Assembly: GCA_947595925.1 (NCBI GenBank)
Contig: CANQEV010000037.1
Coordinates: 1 to 33,714, forward strand
Direction of reading: 5' to 3'
Source: an uncultured Acetatifactor sp.
GTDB lineage: Bacteria > Bacillota > Clostridia > Lachnospirales > Lachnospiraceae
DNA: 33,714 nucleotides
Both the position numbers and the translations under genes were made by a program. Shown piece by piece: positions 1 to 7,322 of this stretch. Within the stretch, counting starts at the first letter, position 1; each line of letters begins with the position of its first letter. Under the pieces are notes generated by a model that made no database searches, was not told where the DNA came from, and saw nothing but the letters and a program-made list of their open reading frames with translations.

Positions 1-282
1 TCGGAGGTGGAGAATATGTTATTTACGCAGTTCAACATGGAGGACGCTCTGGCGGTGAGGTATGAGGAAGGCGTGGAGGACGGGATCGCAAAAGGGGAGT
101 GCCTGAATATGATCCGCCTGATCCAGCGGAAACTTCAGAAAGGAAAGACACCAGAGGAAATTGCGGAAAATCTGGGGGAATCGCTGGAGCATGTGAAACA
201 GATCTGCGAAGCTATCGGGCGCTGTGGCACGGAAGATGCGGAAGCGATTTATCAGTTCCTGCAGGACTGTCAGAGTGAATAA
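1..282 (+). CDS. Rpn-family PD-(D/E)XK nuclease/transposase-like protein, C-terminal part (5' end outside window)
   Basis: The reading frame is open from base 1 and stops at 280-282, so only the C-terminal 93 residues are visible. The first 83 bases are identical to 2991-3073 inside the second family member at 2550-3302, after which the two copies diverge to moderate similarity. The visible part holds the family's typical tail: a HGSEVENML / FNMEDALAVRYEEGVEDGI segment, then a basic helix and a helix-turn-helix-like stretch (KTPEEIAENLGESLEHVKQI). The catalytic core would lie upstream of the window, so whether this copy is intact cannot be judged. Family members have been linked to RecA-independent recombination (Rpn proteins of E. 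coli). The function here is inferred from that family only. Confidence 0.7.
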   Translation, partial: SEVENMLFTQFNMEDALAVRYEEGVEDGIAKGECLNMIRLIQRKLQKGKTPEEIAENLGESLEHVKQICEAIGRCGTEDAEAIYQFLQDCQSE

Positions 283-383
283 AAGAAATCTGCTCCCTGG
301 GCAATGGCCTGCTTCGTCACCGCACCGCACAGGCCGCGAGCAATAAAATAGTACCTGAGTTTTTAGCCCGATATTAGGGGCAA

Positions 384-503
384 ATGAGTGAAAAATGGAT
401 CGAGAAGCAGAAAGCGGGGCTTTCTGCCGGGAATGTTAAGAAAGAGAGGTTCACCGATGACCGGTGGGCCTCCTTTTTTGTAAAAAATCCGCAGTCTTCA
501 TAA
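384..503 (+). CDS. possible 39-residue small ORF overlapping a terminator hairpin
   Basis: ATG at 384 follows AGGGGC by two bases, and 39 codons run to TAA at 501-503. The peptide begins MSEKWIEKQKAGLSAG and is not recognised. It runs straight through two hairpins (407-427 and 446-479), the second of which looks like an intrinsic terminator. That makes a real protein doubtful, because most transcripts would end inside it. It could be a chance reading frame, the decayed end of a lost gene or a leader-type ORF. Confidence 0.18.
   Translation: MSEKWIEKQKAGLSAGNVKKERFTDDRWASFFVKNPQSS
407..427. other. perfect 9-bp hairpin
   Basis: GCAGAAAGC, loop GGG, GCTTTCTGC is a perfect stem without a following T-run, so it is not a terminator by itself. 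It lies 19 bases before the terminator at 446. The two together fill the spacer after the first gene, and the role is unknown. Confidence 0.5.
446..479 (+). terminator. intrinsic terminator
   Basis: An 11-bp stem (GAGGTTCACCG with CGGTGGGCCTC, two G-U pairs, loop ATGAC) is followed by CTTTTTT. It would end transcripts from the gene that stops at 282 and insulate the promoter at 609. Confidence 0.6.
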
Positions 504-541
504 ATTCTCCACCAATTTCAAAAAACGCAAACGGCATAATT

Positions 542-600
542 TTTCCACAAACTTCCCAAACTGCTAACGGATCAATTTCCAAAAACTTTCCACAAACTTC
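542..600 (+). repeat. two 14-bp direct repeats in an AT/C-rich spacer
   Basis: TTTCCACAAACTTC occurs at 542-555 and again at 587-600, 45 bp apart, within a purine-poor stretch (480-608) directly upstream of the promoter at 609. The left copy with its preceding base reads TTTTCCACA, which resembles a DnaA box, and the right copy has one mismatch. They could be regulator sites for the downstream lipoprotein promoter or simple low-complexity repeats. Confidence 0.45.
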
Positions 601-608
601 AAAAAAGC

Positions 609-637
609 TTGACAAGCAGTCACGGGGGGGGTATATT
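609..637 (+). promoter_or_regulatory. sigma-A promoter for the lipoprotein gene
   Basis: TTGACA (609-614), a 17-bp spacer and TATATT (632-637) form a near-consensus vegetative promoter. The ribosome binding site GGAGGAG (664-670) and the start at 678 follow at an appropriate distance. Confidence 0.75.
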
Positions 638-677
638 GGTTATGATTTTTTCACCAAAGGAACGGAGGAGAATGAGA

Positions 678-2111
678 ATGAAAACGAAAAAGAACCTGTG
701 GGTAGCGGCGGCCGTCCTGTCTGCGGCAATGTTGCTGGGCGGCTGCGGCGGAAGCGAACCGACGAAGGAAGTCGGGGAGATGGAGAAGATCGAAACGACG
801 GAAGGAACGGAGAAAACGGAGGGAGCCGAGAAAGTCGAAACCGGGGAGACGGAGACACAGACACAACCGGAAGAAACCAAGGAGGCAGAGCAGGAAAGCG
901 TGGGTATTCGCGCCGCTGCTCCCTATGTTTTTTCGGAGGGTTATGCCTGGGTTCAGCTGGAAGATGCAAACCAGATGGCGTTGGTGGACACGGACGGGAA
1001 GATCCGGCTCATACTGGATGAGACGGATGTATCTGCTAAAGTGAGCCCTGTTTATGATGGCGCATTTGCGGTGTGGTCTTCCTATGGATATGCTATTTAC
1101 AGTACGGCGGGTGAGCTGCTCGCCTCCAGCGATGACGGGGACGATTCCACAGATTTCAGGCTGCGTGGGGCCGCCGGCGGCAGTTACTGGATCGAGAAGA
1201 CGACTGCCACTATTTCGGAGCGCAGCACAGTGCAGTACCTCATCGATAAGAATGGAAACAAGCTGATAGACGAGTTTGCCCTTGATAGCCACCAGCGCGT
1301 CCTGGCCGGCGATGGAAAACTTCTTGATATCGGCAATTTGGAGTATTCTTCTACGTCGTATTCTTCTGCGTCGCTGACAGAGGTGCTGGATGTGCTGGAT
1401 GCGCGGTTCAAGTTTCTCGGTATAGAAGCGAGGTACCTTCCACCAGATGTTTCAGATTGGCAAGAGTTTTCTTGCGGTAATGTCTTATTAATGAATGAGG
1501 CTGATGAGGTTTTGGTTGATTCAAAATTGTATGTTAAAATTTTCTATGACATCTATGACGATCACGCTGAATTAAAAAGCAACGGGAGATGGGTTGACAA
1601 GAACGGGGATCTGGTAACAGTAATGCCCGAAGGCCTCCCCCTTAGCTGTACAGCAGGCGATTTCAAGGGCGGATTTGCGCCGATCTGGGGGCGGGGAATG
1701 GATAATAAATTATATGTTACCGTGATAGATAAGACGGGCAGTCTTGTCTATGAACTGGTGGACGCTGATGTGGAAAAAGTGCAGCGAATTTGGTTCCGGG
1801 ATGGCGTGATCGCCTTTGAAGGCCGGGATGCAAGTGGGGAAATGACATACCATTTGATAGACAAAGACGGAACGCTCTTAGATGCTTCGGGGGATATTTC
1901 GGCGTTTACGGGAAGCATCACGGCAGCTGATTCTATCCCTTACAATTTTACCTATGATGACTCCTCCTATGTTAGAGAGTGTTTCACGATCAATGAAGGT
2001 TTCAAGTGCATAGATGGCGTCTTTAGCAGACTGGACGGCACGCCTTTCGACCAGGCGGTGATCGATGACAGCACGGTCCATATACAGTTTACTCAGGGTT
2101 ATAAAAAATAA
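678..2111 (+). CDS. WG-repeat-like secreted lipoprotein
   Basis: This is a 477-residue protein. I place the start at ATG 678 because GGAGGAG ends 7 bases upstream; the ATG at 672 is too close to it, and the open frame further upstream overlaps the promoter. A basic N-terminus and hydrophobic stretch end in a lipobox, LLGGC, with Cys23 as the predicted lipidated residue. Residues 26 to about 75 are a Glu/Thr-rich linker that would hold the folded part off the membrane. The rest contains loose repeats of the type FSEGYAWVQL...ALVDTDGKI and FKGGFAPIW...TVIDKTGSL, resembling WG-repeat beta-rich modules (family knowledge). No enzymatic motif is visible and the ligand is unknown. The gene is monocistronic: its own promoter is at 609 and a terminator is at 2230. 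Confidence 0.72.
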   Translation: MKTKKNLWVAAAVLSAAMLLGGCGGSEPTKEVGEMEKIETTEGTEKTEGAEKVETGETETQTQPEETKEAEQESVGIRAAAPYVFSEGYAWVQLEDANQMALVDTDGKIRLILDETDVSAKVSPVYDGAFAVWSSYGYAIYSTAGELLASSDDGDDSTDFRLRGAAGGSYWIEKTTATISERSTVQYLIDKNGNKLIDEFALDSHQRVLAGDGKLLDIGNLEYSSTSYSSASLTEVLDVLDARFKFLGIEARYLPPDVSDWQEFSCGNVLLMNEADEVLVDSKLYVKIFYDIYDDHAELKSNGRWVDKNGDLVTVMPEGLPLSCTAGDFKGGFAPIWGRGMDNKLYVTVIDKTGSLVYELVDADVEKVQRIWFRDGVIAFEGRDASGEMTYHLIDKDGTLLDASGDISAFTGSITAADSIPYNFTYDDSSYVRECFTINEGFKCIDGVFSRLDGTPFDQAVIDDSTVHIQFTQGYKK

Positions 2112-2229
2112 AGACAGTTGAAAGCTGTGTAAAGCTTTGCATAGACCTTTAGACCTGTCTTCGGATGTGCTGCATGTCTGTTGTATGTCAAGACTGGTAC
2201 AGGAGAATGACATTTCTGATCTTAAAGAG

Positions 2230-2266
2230 AGGCATCTGCCCCGGATATCGGGTAGGTGCCTTTCTT
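2230..2266 (+). terminator. intrinsic terminator after the lipoprotein gene
   Basis: A 12-bp stem (AGGCATCTGCCC with GGGTAGGTGCCT, G-U pairs included) is followed by TTCTT. It lies about 120 bases after the stop at 2111; the bases between show no gene I can support. Confidence 0.6.
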
Positions 2267-2431
2267 ATGTGTGCGGGGTAAGAGGCTTATGGACTATCCA
2301 GAGGAATCCGCAGAAGGCGGCGTCTCTCTTACATGTGCAGGGCAAGGGGCTGGAAGGCCGCTTTGAATGGATCGGTTAGAAATGTAACGGATGATAAATA
2401 GGTTAAAAATTTATAAATTTAATGAAAAGGC

Positions 2432-2461
2432 TTTACAAGATTTTGGGGCCTTTGCTATAAT
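2432..2461 (+). promoter_or_regulatory. promoter of the second Rpn-family gene
   Basis: TTTACA (2432-2437), an 18-bp spacer and TATAAT (2456-2461). The leader of about 80 bases that follows contains CCGCGGTTCCGCGG, a self-complementary GC block, and ends with the ribosome binding site GGAGGAG ahead of ATG 2550. The rest of the spacer from 2267 is AT-rich with no other signal. Confidence 0.65.
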
Positions 2462-2549
2462 CAGCATGTCTTTGAAATCAAATTTCTTTTCCGCGGTTCC
2501 GCGGCGCTTTTCAAGACTATTTTAATTATTATACAGGAGGAGTCTGCCT

Positions 2550-3302
2550 ATGTCAGAAGAAAGAACAAATGTCAATTCCAACCGCGAGGTAAAATCGGAT
2601 GTGTTTACCACGCTTTTCAGCGAACCGGAGAACGCGGCAAAGCTTTATACGGCGCTTTCCGGCGTGGAGACCTCCCCGGGGGAGATCGAGATCACGACCC
2701 TGAAGGGCGTGTTGTTTCTGCCCCCGGAAGAAACCTTAAAACTTTCAGACGCATATCTTGAAAAAGCAGACAAACCAATGTTAGAATTGACAGTAAAGAT
2801 GATCAACATCAACCTCCCGGTGAACCATAAGATTTTGCGGGAATGTATGCCCCTGTATGAGTATTCCTGGTTCATGCAAAAAATCCGGACATATCTGGAG
2901 AAGGAAAAGAGCCGGGACGAGGCGGTTACCCTGGCAATCCGGGACTGCATCCAGGAGGGGATCTTTGCGGACTTTGTGAAGAAGCACGGATCGGAGGTGG
3001 AGAATATGTTATTTACGCAGTTCAACATGGAGGACGCTCTGGCGGTGAGGTATGAGGAAGGCGTGGAGGACGGAATCGAGCGTGGAAGGGCCGAAGGAAG
3101 AATGGTGGGCGTGGCCGAGGGAAGTACGATCAAGCTTATTCAGCAGATTCAGAAAAAACTCCAAAAAGGTCTGACGACGGAGGAAATTGCGGAAGATCTG
3201 GAGGAACCGCTGGAGAAGGTTTTGGGCGTCCTGAAAGCCATAGAAAATTCCGGGACGGAAGATCCCGGGGAAATCTATAAACTTTTGGAAGCTGATAGAT
3301 AA
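2550..3302 (+). CDS. Rpn-family PD-(D/E)XK nuclease/transposase-like protein lacking its nuclease core
   Basis: A 250-residue protein with a good ribosome binding site (CAGGAGGAG). The N-terminus (REVKSDVFTTLFSEPENAAKLY, then IEITTLKGVLFL) and everything from about residue 60 (ETLKLSDAYLEK, LELTVKMININ, LYEYSWFMQKIR, AIRDCIQEGIFADFVKKHGSEV) match the family as I know it. The stretch between, normally KNDLAF...EHQS...NMPLR and carrying the acidic nuclease residues, is absent: VLFL runs straight into PPEETLKLSD at residues 54-66. Full family members are usually around 300 residues or more, so this looks like an in-frame internal deletion of roughly 80-90 residues. The product is probably not a nuclease. 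The C-terminus (residues about 205-235) is helix-turn-helix-like. It has its own promoter and terminator and shares 83 identical bases with the gene at the window start. Confidence 0.72.
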   Translation: MSEERTNVNSNREVKSDVFTTLFSEPENAAKLYTALSGVETSPGEIEITTLKGVLFLPPEETLKLSDAYLEKADKPMLELTVKMININLPVNHKILRECMPLYEYSWFMQKIRTYLEKEKSRDEAVTLAIRDCIQEGIFADFVKKHGSEVENMLFTQFNMEDALAVRYEEGVEDGIERGRAEGRMVGVAEGSTIKLIQQIQKKLQKGLTTEEIAEDLEEPLEKVLGVLKAIENSGTEDPGEIYKLLEADR

Positions 3303-3360
3303 CGGAGAGGAGATTCTGTTTCAGGTCTGGTCTGTAACGGGAAAAAGACGGGGAATAATG

Positions 3361-3396
3361 AAAACCGGATCATGCGAAGATGCAGATCCGGTTTTT
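3361..3396 (+). terminator. strong intrinsic terminator
   Basis: AAAACCGGATC pairs perfectly with GATCCGGTTTT across a 13-base loop that can itself form a short TGC/GCA stem. The 3' arm merges into TTTTT. It sits 58 bases after the Rpn-family stop. Confidence 0.85.
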
Positions 3397-3404
3397 CAGT
3401 TGTT

Positions 3405-3433
3405 TTGTAAAAATCAGTTTTATCGTGTATAAT
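3405..3433 (+). promoter_or_regulatory. promoter of the thioesterase gene
   Basis: TTGTAA (3405-3410), 17 bp, TATAAT (3428-3433). It starts only nine bases after the terminator and about 50 bases before the start codon. Confidence 0.65.
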
Positions 3434-3481
3434 ATAGGCGGCTGGAAGAAATCTGATCATCAGAAAAACGGGAGGGAAATT

Positions 3482-3925
3482 ATGAAGACTTATACTTCGA
3501 CATTTGCGGTAAAAGGGGAGGATCTGAACCATCACGGGACGCTGTTCGGCGCCCGGGCCGCCGCCTGGTTTGTGGAGGCGGGCATGATCGCCGCTGCGAA
3601 GGAGCATGGAAAGCTGAACGAGATCGTGATGCGCAATATCCTGGATATGAGTTTTCAAAAGCCGGTGGAGAACGGGACTCTGCTGGATTTCCAGGCGCGA
3701 GTGGTCTACGCCGGAAGCACCAGTCTCGTAGTGGGAGTGGCGGCTAAAAACGCTTTCACCGGGGAAAAATATATCGAAGGTTATATCGCTTATGTCACTG
3801 TGGAATCCGGCATGGGCGGGAAAAAGCCCCACGGGATCGTATTGGACGGGACGACGGACCAGGAGGAACTGGCGCAGAGGGAGCAGGCGGCAAAGCTGCT
3901 CCGGGACAGGAAGCAGGGACGGTAA
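3482..3925 (+). CDS. hotdog-fold acyl-CoA thioesterase
   Basis: A 147-residue protein that would hydrolyse acyl-CoA thioesters in the cytoplasm. ATG 3482 is preceded by GGGAGGG; the open frame upstream of it has no start with a ribosome binding site and overlaps the promoter. The N-terminal signature NHHGTLFGARAAAW (residues 16-29) corresponds to the N-x-x-G-x-[LI]-F-G helix start of YciA/YkhA (BACH-type) hotdog thioesterases. The segment LLDFQARVVYAGSTSLVVGVAAKN is the long central strand region. The length is that of a single hotdog domain, so the active form is expected to be a multimer. The substrate chain length cannot be read from the sequence. It has its own promoter at 3405. Confidence 0.82.
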   Translation: MKTYTSTFAVKGEDLNHHGTLFGARAAAWFVEAGMIAAAKEHGKLNEIVMRNILDMSFQKPVENGTLLDFQARVVYAGSTSLVVGVAAKNAFTGEKYIEGYIAYVTVESGMGGKKPHGIVLDGTTDQEELAQREQAAKLLRDRKQGR

Positions 3926-3959
3926 AAATGTCGGCCGAACTGACAGGCAAGTAAAAGCC

Positions 3960-3988
3960 TTGTGTAAATCCGGCTCTTAAGGTACAAT
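3960..3988 (+). promoter_or_regulatory. probable promoter of the phospholipase-polymerase gene cluster
   Basis: TTGTGT (3960-3965), 17 bp, TACAAT (3983-3988). The -35 is weak and the -10 is good. No terminator is visible between here and 8548, so this may serve the whole run of genes from 4028 to 8548. Confidence 0.4.
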
Positions 3989-4027
3989 AGGATATAGGTA
4001 TATTTGTTAGAAGAGAGAGGGAGAACT

Positions 4028-4876
4028 ATGCCCACCACATACGCGCATTACAGACTCGGCACAGAGGTGCGGGAAAAAGTATCTCCGGAGGCGGGAGAGG
4101 TCATCAAGGAGCATCTGGAACTCTTTCATTACGGAGTGCACGGGCCGGATCTTCTGTTTTACTATCAGGCGCTCCGCAGGAACCCGGTGAACGAAGAGGG
4201 ATATCGGCTCCACCAGCTTCCCGGGGAATATTTTTTCAGCAGGGCGGCGGAACTTCTCAGAGAGGAAAAGGAAGGCGGGGACCTGGAGGCTTCTTATGCG
4301 TATCTCTACGGTTTCCTCTGTCACTTCGCCCTGGATGTCTGTTGTCACGGCTATATTCAGGAAAAGATGGACGCCAGCGGGGTCACGCACTCTGAGGTCG
4401 AGGCGGAGCTGGACCGGGAACTCCTGGTGATGGATGGAAAAGATCCGGTTCGGCAGAAGCTGACGGGACATCTGAAACCCTCCAAAGAGGGGGCAAGGGT
4501 GATCAGCCGGTTCTTTGAGGGCATCGGGGAAGCGAAGATCTATCAGGCCATGAAAGACATGGTCCGGTATCTGAATCTTCTGGTGCTGCCCGGCAGGGAA
4601 AAACGCGGGATTGTGCTGCGGATCTTAAAAATTTCGGGACATTACGAGAGCAAGCACGGACTCATCATCAATTATGAAAAGAATCCGGCCTGCGCGGACA
4701 GCACGGAAAAGCTGATCAGGCTGTATCAAAAGGCGGCGGAACTTGCGGTTGAGCTGATCGACGGGTTCCCGGCGGTTGTCAGGGGGGAGGCGGAGCTGCC
4801 GGAGATCTTCCGGTATAATTTTGGCTCGCGGCTGCCGGGGACGGAGGAAGTTTACGACGCGGACCGAAATGGTTAA
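4028..4876 (+). CDS. zinc-dependent phospholipase C family protein
   Basis: A 282-residue protein; ATG 4028 is chosen because the purine-rich AGAGAGAGGGAG lies just upstream. The metal-binding pattern of the zinc-dependent PLC/P1-nuclease-like fold is visible: His7 (YAHYRLG), a HYGVHGPD motif at residues 34-41, CHFALDVCCHGYI at about 98-110, and a following THSEVEAELDREL helix. No signal peptide is seen, unlike secreted clostridial alpha-toxins. This fits the cytoplasmic or uncharacterised group often labelled zinc-dependent phospholipase C in Lachnospiraceae. The true substrate is unknown. It is the first gene of the run that continues into YolD and the polymerase, with a 68-base gap. Confidence 0.75.
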   Translation: MPTTYAHYRLGTEVREKVSPEAGEVIKEHLELFHYGVHGPDLLFYYQALRRNPVNEEGYRLHQLPGEYFFSRAAELLREEKEGGDLEASYAYLYGFLCHFALDVCCHGYIQEKMDASGVTHSEVEAELDRELLVMDGKDPVRQKLTGHLKPSKEGARVISRFFEGIGEAKIYQAMKDMVRYLNLLVLPGREKRGIVLRILKISGHYESKHGLIINYEKNPACADSTEKLIRLYQKAAELAVELIDGFPAVVRGEAELPEIFRYNFGSRLPGTEEVYDADRNG

Positions 4877-4944
4877 GTTTTCCCGCCGGCGGGGTTCAGG
4901 CTCCGGCGTGGCACCGGGGAAGGGGGCTTAGGAGGCGTAGGACA

Positions 4945-5373
4945 ATGGCCGGAAAATATGACGATTTATTGAATCTGCCCCATCATCAGTCGGATCGCCG
5001 CCCTCACATGACGATCCACGACCGGGCGGCGCAGTTCTCGCCCTTTGCCGCTTTGACGGGGCATAAGGAAATGATCGAGGAGGAAGAGCGCCAGACGGAG
5101 CGCTTCCGGGAAATGGATGAAGGCCAAATGTCGATCCTGGACGGGAAACTGCAGATCCTCCAGGAAAACCGGAGTGCAAGGCCCGAGGTCCGGATCCGTT
5201 ATTTTGTGCCGGATGAGAGGAAAGAAGGGGGCGCGTACCGGGAGACTGCCGGGAGATTTCAAAAGCTGGATGAAGGAAAGAGACAGATTGTTCTGGAAGA
5301 CGGGACTGCGATTTATATAGAAGGGATATGGGATATTCAATCGGAGCTGTTTGAGGGTCTGGAACAGGATTAG
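4945..5373 (+). CDS. YolD-like protein
   Basis: A 142-residue protein with ribosome binding site GGAGG (4931-4935). The N-terminus KYDDLLNLPHHQSDRRPHM, then DRAAQFSPFAALTGHKEMI, is the typical opening of Lachnospiraceae YolD-like proteins. YolD proteins are usually encoded next to Y-family polymerases (for example uvrX/yolD of Bacillus) and are thought to be distant UmuD-type accessory proteins. Here the polymerase gene lies two genes downstream. The second half contains VRIRYFVPDERKEGGAYRE and KRQIVLEDGTAIYIEGIWDI, a beta-rich segment. I see no LexA/DinR operator upstream, so SOS control is not evident. Confidence 0.82.
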   Translation: MAGKYDDLLNLPHHQSDRRPHMTIHDRAAQFSPFAALTGHKEMIEEEERQTERFREMDEGQMSILDGKLQILQENRSARPEVRIRYFVPDERKEGGAYRETAGRFQKLDEGKRQIVLEDGTAIYIEGIWDIQSELFEGLEQD

Positions 5374-5380
5374 GGAGCCT

Positions 5381-5461
5381 GAAACGGATTCAGGGCAAGG
5401 AGCGGCGGAACGGATTCAGGTCAAGGAGCGAAAAGAACGGATTCAGGGCCAGGAGCGAAAG
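5381..5461 (+). repeat. three tandem 27-bp repeats in the spacer
   Basis: Three units (5381-5407, 5408-5434, 5435-5461) share the core GAACGGATTCAGG followed by a CAAGGAGCG-type tail. A partial fourth begins at 5462. They lie between the YolD stop and the ribosome binding site of the small membrane protein. Twenty-seven is a multiple of three, and an upstream frame starting at 5351 reads through in phase (ERIQVKERK-type repeats), so an extended form of the next protein is possible. Confidence 0.75.
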
Positions 5462-5476
5462 GAACAGGAGGGACTT

Positions 5477-5773
5477 ATGGAAGAAGATCGGATAAACGAT
5501 GGAGCGGACAAAATGGAAGAGGAGGCAATGCTGGATGTGACACCGGATCTGGGGGAACCCACGCCGGAGGAGCTGGAGGCAGAAAAAAAGGCGCAGCGCC
5601 AGGAGAAAATGCGGGAAACCGTCCGAAAGGTCAAGGCGTTTCTCCTGGAAAACAAGGATGTTCTGATCCTGGCAGGGCAGCTGGCGCTGGTGACCATCGT
5701 CTGTGTGACGAGCATCCGGAACGAGCTGACGCCGGCCTGTTGTAAAAAGAAAAAGAAGCGGAAAAAGAGGTAG
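5477..5773 (+). CDS. small single-pass membrane protein in the polymerase operon
   Basis: A 98-residue protein of unknown function. ATG 5477 has the ribosome binding site AGGAGGG at 5466-5472. Residues 1-45 are acidic (MEEDRINDGADKMEEEAM, then TPEELEAEKKA). Residues 40-58 are a charged, probably helical stretch (AQRQEKMRETVRKVKAFL). One hydrophobic span follows (LILAGQLALVTIVCVTSI). The end is CC followed by a cluster of about nine Lys/Arg. The positive C-terminus and acidic N-terminus give no unambiguous topology. It sits between YolD and the Y-family polymerase and ends two bases before the polymerase start, which suggests translational coupling and a shared role. I do not recognise the family. 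Confidence 0.65.
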   Translation: MEEDRINDGADKMEEEAMLDVTPDLGEPTPEELEAEKKAQRQEKMRETVRKVKAFLLENKDVLILAGQLALVTIVCVTSIRNELTPACCKKKKKRKKR

Positions 5774-5775
5774 GC

Positions 5776-7242
5776 ATGGAACGGTCTTACATTGCCATTG
5801 ATCTGAAATCCTTTTATGCGTCGGTGGAATGTGTGGAGCGGGGGTTAAATCCCCTGAAGACCAACCTGGTGGTGGCGGATCCCAGCCGGACGGAGAAGAC
5901 GATCTGTCTCGCGGTGTCCCCTTCGTTAAAGGCCTATGGGATCCCCGGCAGGGCAAGGCTTTTTGAAGTGATCCAGCGGGTGCGGGAGGTGAACCGGGCG
6001 AGGAAGCCGGGAGAGCCGGAGCTGACTTTTCTCACAGCGCCGCCCCGGATGGCCCTGTACCTGGATTACAGCGCCAGGATCTACCGGGTTTATCTGCGGT
6101 ATATTGCGCCGGAGGATATCCATGTCTATTCTATCGACGAGGTCTTTCTGGATGCGACGGCGTACCTGCACACCTATAAGATGACCGCCCGGGAGCTGGC
6201 AAAGCAGATGATCCGGGAGGTTTACCGGGAGACGGGGATCACCGCCACGGCGGGGATCGGCACGAACCTTTATCTGTGCAAAGTGGCTATGGATATCGTG
6301 GCGAAGCATGTGGAGGCGGATGAGGACGGCGTGCGCATTGCGGAGCTGGACGAGAGGACATACCGGGAACTGCTCTGGGACCACAGGCCTCTGACGGACT
6401 TCTGGCGGGTGGGAAGGGGATACGCGAGGAAACTGGAGCAGAACGGACTGTTTACCATGGGAGATATCGCCCGCTGCAGTCTGGGGAAAGACAATGAATT
6501 TTACAACGAAGACCTCTTGTACCGGCTGTTCGGGATCAATGCGGAGCTTCTGATCGATCACGCCTGGGGATGGGAGCCGGTGACCGTCGCCGACATCAGA
6601 GCCTATAAGCCGGAAAACAATTCCCTGTGCTCGGGGCAGGTGCTTCAGTCCCCTTACGACTTTCAGAAAGCCCGGCTTGTGGTGCGGGAGATGACGGAGC
6701 TTCTGGTTCTGGACCTTGTGGGGAAGGGGCTGGTCACGGATCAGATCGTCCTGACCCTGGGCTATGATGTGGAAAACCTGAAAGATCCGGAGAGGCGCAG
6801 GAACTATCACGGGGAGGTCACGGTGGACCGCTATGGCCGGGAAGTGCCGAAACACGCCCATGGGACGGCGAACCTGGGGAAGCATACTTCCTCGACAAAG
6901 GAGATCCTGGACAAGACCCTGGAGCTCTTTGACCGGATCGCCGCGCCGGAACTTCTGGTGCGCCGTCTGAATGTGACGGCGAATCATTTATTAGAAGAAA
7001 AGGAACTGGAAAAGCAGCCCGCCTTTGAACAGTTGGAGCTTTTCCGGGATTTTGGTATGGATCGGGACGGCGCGGCGCGGGAGAATGAGAAGGCGCTTCG
7101 CGAGCGGGAGAAAAAGATGCAGCAGGCAATCCTGGATATCCAGTCCAAGTACGGCAGGAACGCGGTCCTGAAGGGCGCGGATCTCACGGAAGGCGCGACG
7201 ACGCGTGAGCGGAATCTTCAAATTGGAGGGCATAAGGCCTGA
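5776..7242 (+). CDS. Y-family translesion DNA polymerase (UmuC/UvrX-like)
   Basis: A 488-residue error-prone polymerase that would bypass DNA lesions. Asp9 (AIDLKSFYASVE) supplies one metal ligand and the aromatic pair Phe13/Tyr14 holds the steric-gate position. Asp121-Glu122 in YSIDEVFLD are the other catalytic acids. GITATAGIGTNLYLCKVAMD is the conserved Y-family palm motif. A helix-hairpin-helix/thumb segment (LTDFWRVGRGYARKLEQNGLF) and a little-finger domain follow. QLELF at residues 419-423 is a canonical beta-clamp binding motif. The C-terminal 65 residues beyond it are charged and helical. The gene follows the small membrane protein by two bases. The context with YolD supports a UmuC/UvrX rather than DinB assignment. 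Confidence 0.9.
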   Translation: MERSYIAIDLKSFYASVECVERGLNPLKTNLVVADPSRTEKTICLAVSPSLKAYGIPGRARLFEVIQRVREVNRARKPGEPELTFLTAPPRMALYLDYSARIYRVYLRYIAPEDIHVYSIDEVFLDATAYLHTYKMTARELAKQMIREVYRETGITATAGIGTNLYLCKVAMDIVAKHVEADEDGVRIAELDERTYRELLWDHRPLTDFWRVGRGYARKLEQNGLFTMGDIARCSLGKDNEFYNEDLLYRLFGINAELLIDHAWGWEPVTVADIRAYKPENNSLCSGQVLQSPYDFQKARLVVREMTELLVLDLVGKGLVTDQIVLTLGYDVENLKDPERRRNYHGEVTVDRYGREVPKHAHGTANLGKHTSSTKEILDKTLELFDRIAAPELLVRRLNVTANHLLEEKELEKQPAFEQLELFRDFGMDRDGAARENEKALREREKKMQQAILDIQSKYGRNAVLKGADLTEGATTRERNLQIGGHKA

Positions 7243-7322
7243 AGAGAACAAAGGGTTCTGAGATAGGAACAAGGCAGGGAAAAGGAAGGAACAAGAAAAA
7301 AAGAGAAACAAAGCGGGGCACA

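Noticed and set aside
541-594. Two DnaA-box-like TTTTCCACA/CTTTCCACA sequences as a replication origin
   Set aside because: Only two sites in a low-complexity stretch, with no dnaA, dnaN or AT-rich unwinding region.
651-1292. Long minus-strand frame opposite the lipoprotein gene
   Set aside because: It is antisense to the linker and the first repeats, with no start signal; a composition artefact.
2137-2379. 80-codon frame after the lipoprotein gene
   Set aside because: It crosses the terminator at 2230-2266 and has no start signal or family resemblance.
4884-4907. Hairpin CGCCGG/CCGGCG after the phospholipase-like gene as a terminator
   Set aside because: No T-run follows the stem.
4877-4944. 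LexA/DinR box upstream of yolD
   Set aside because: No CGAAC-N4-GTTCG or GAAC-N4-GTTC match is present in the spacer.
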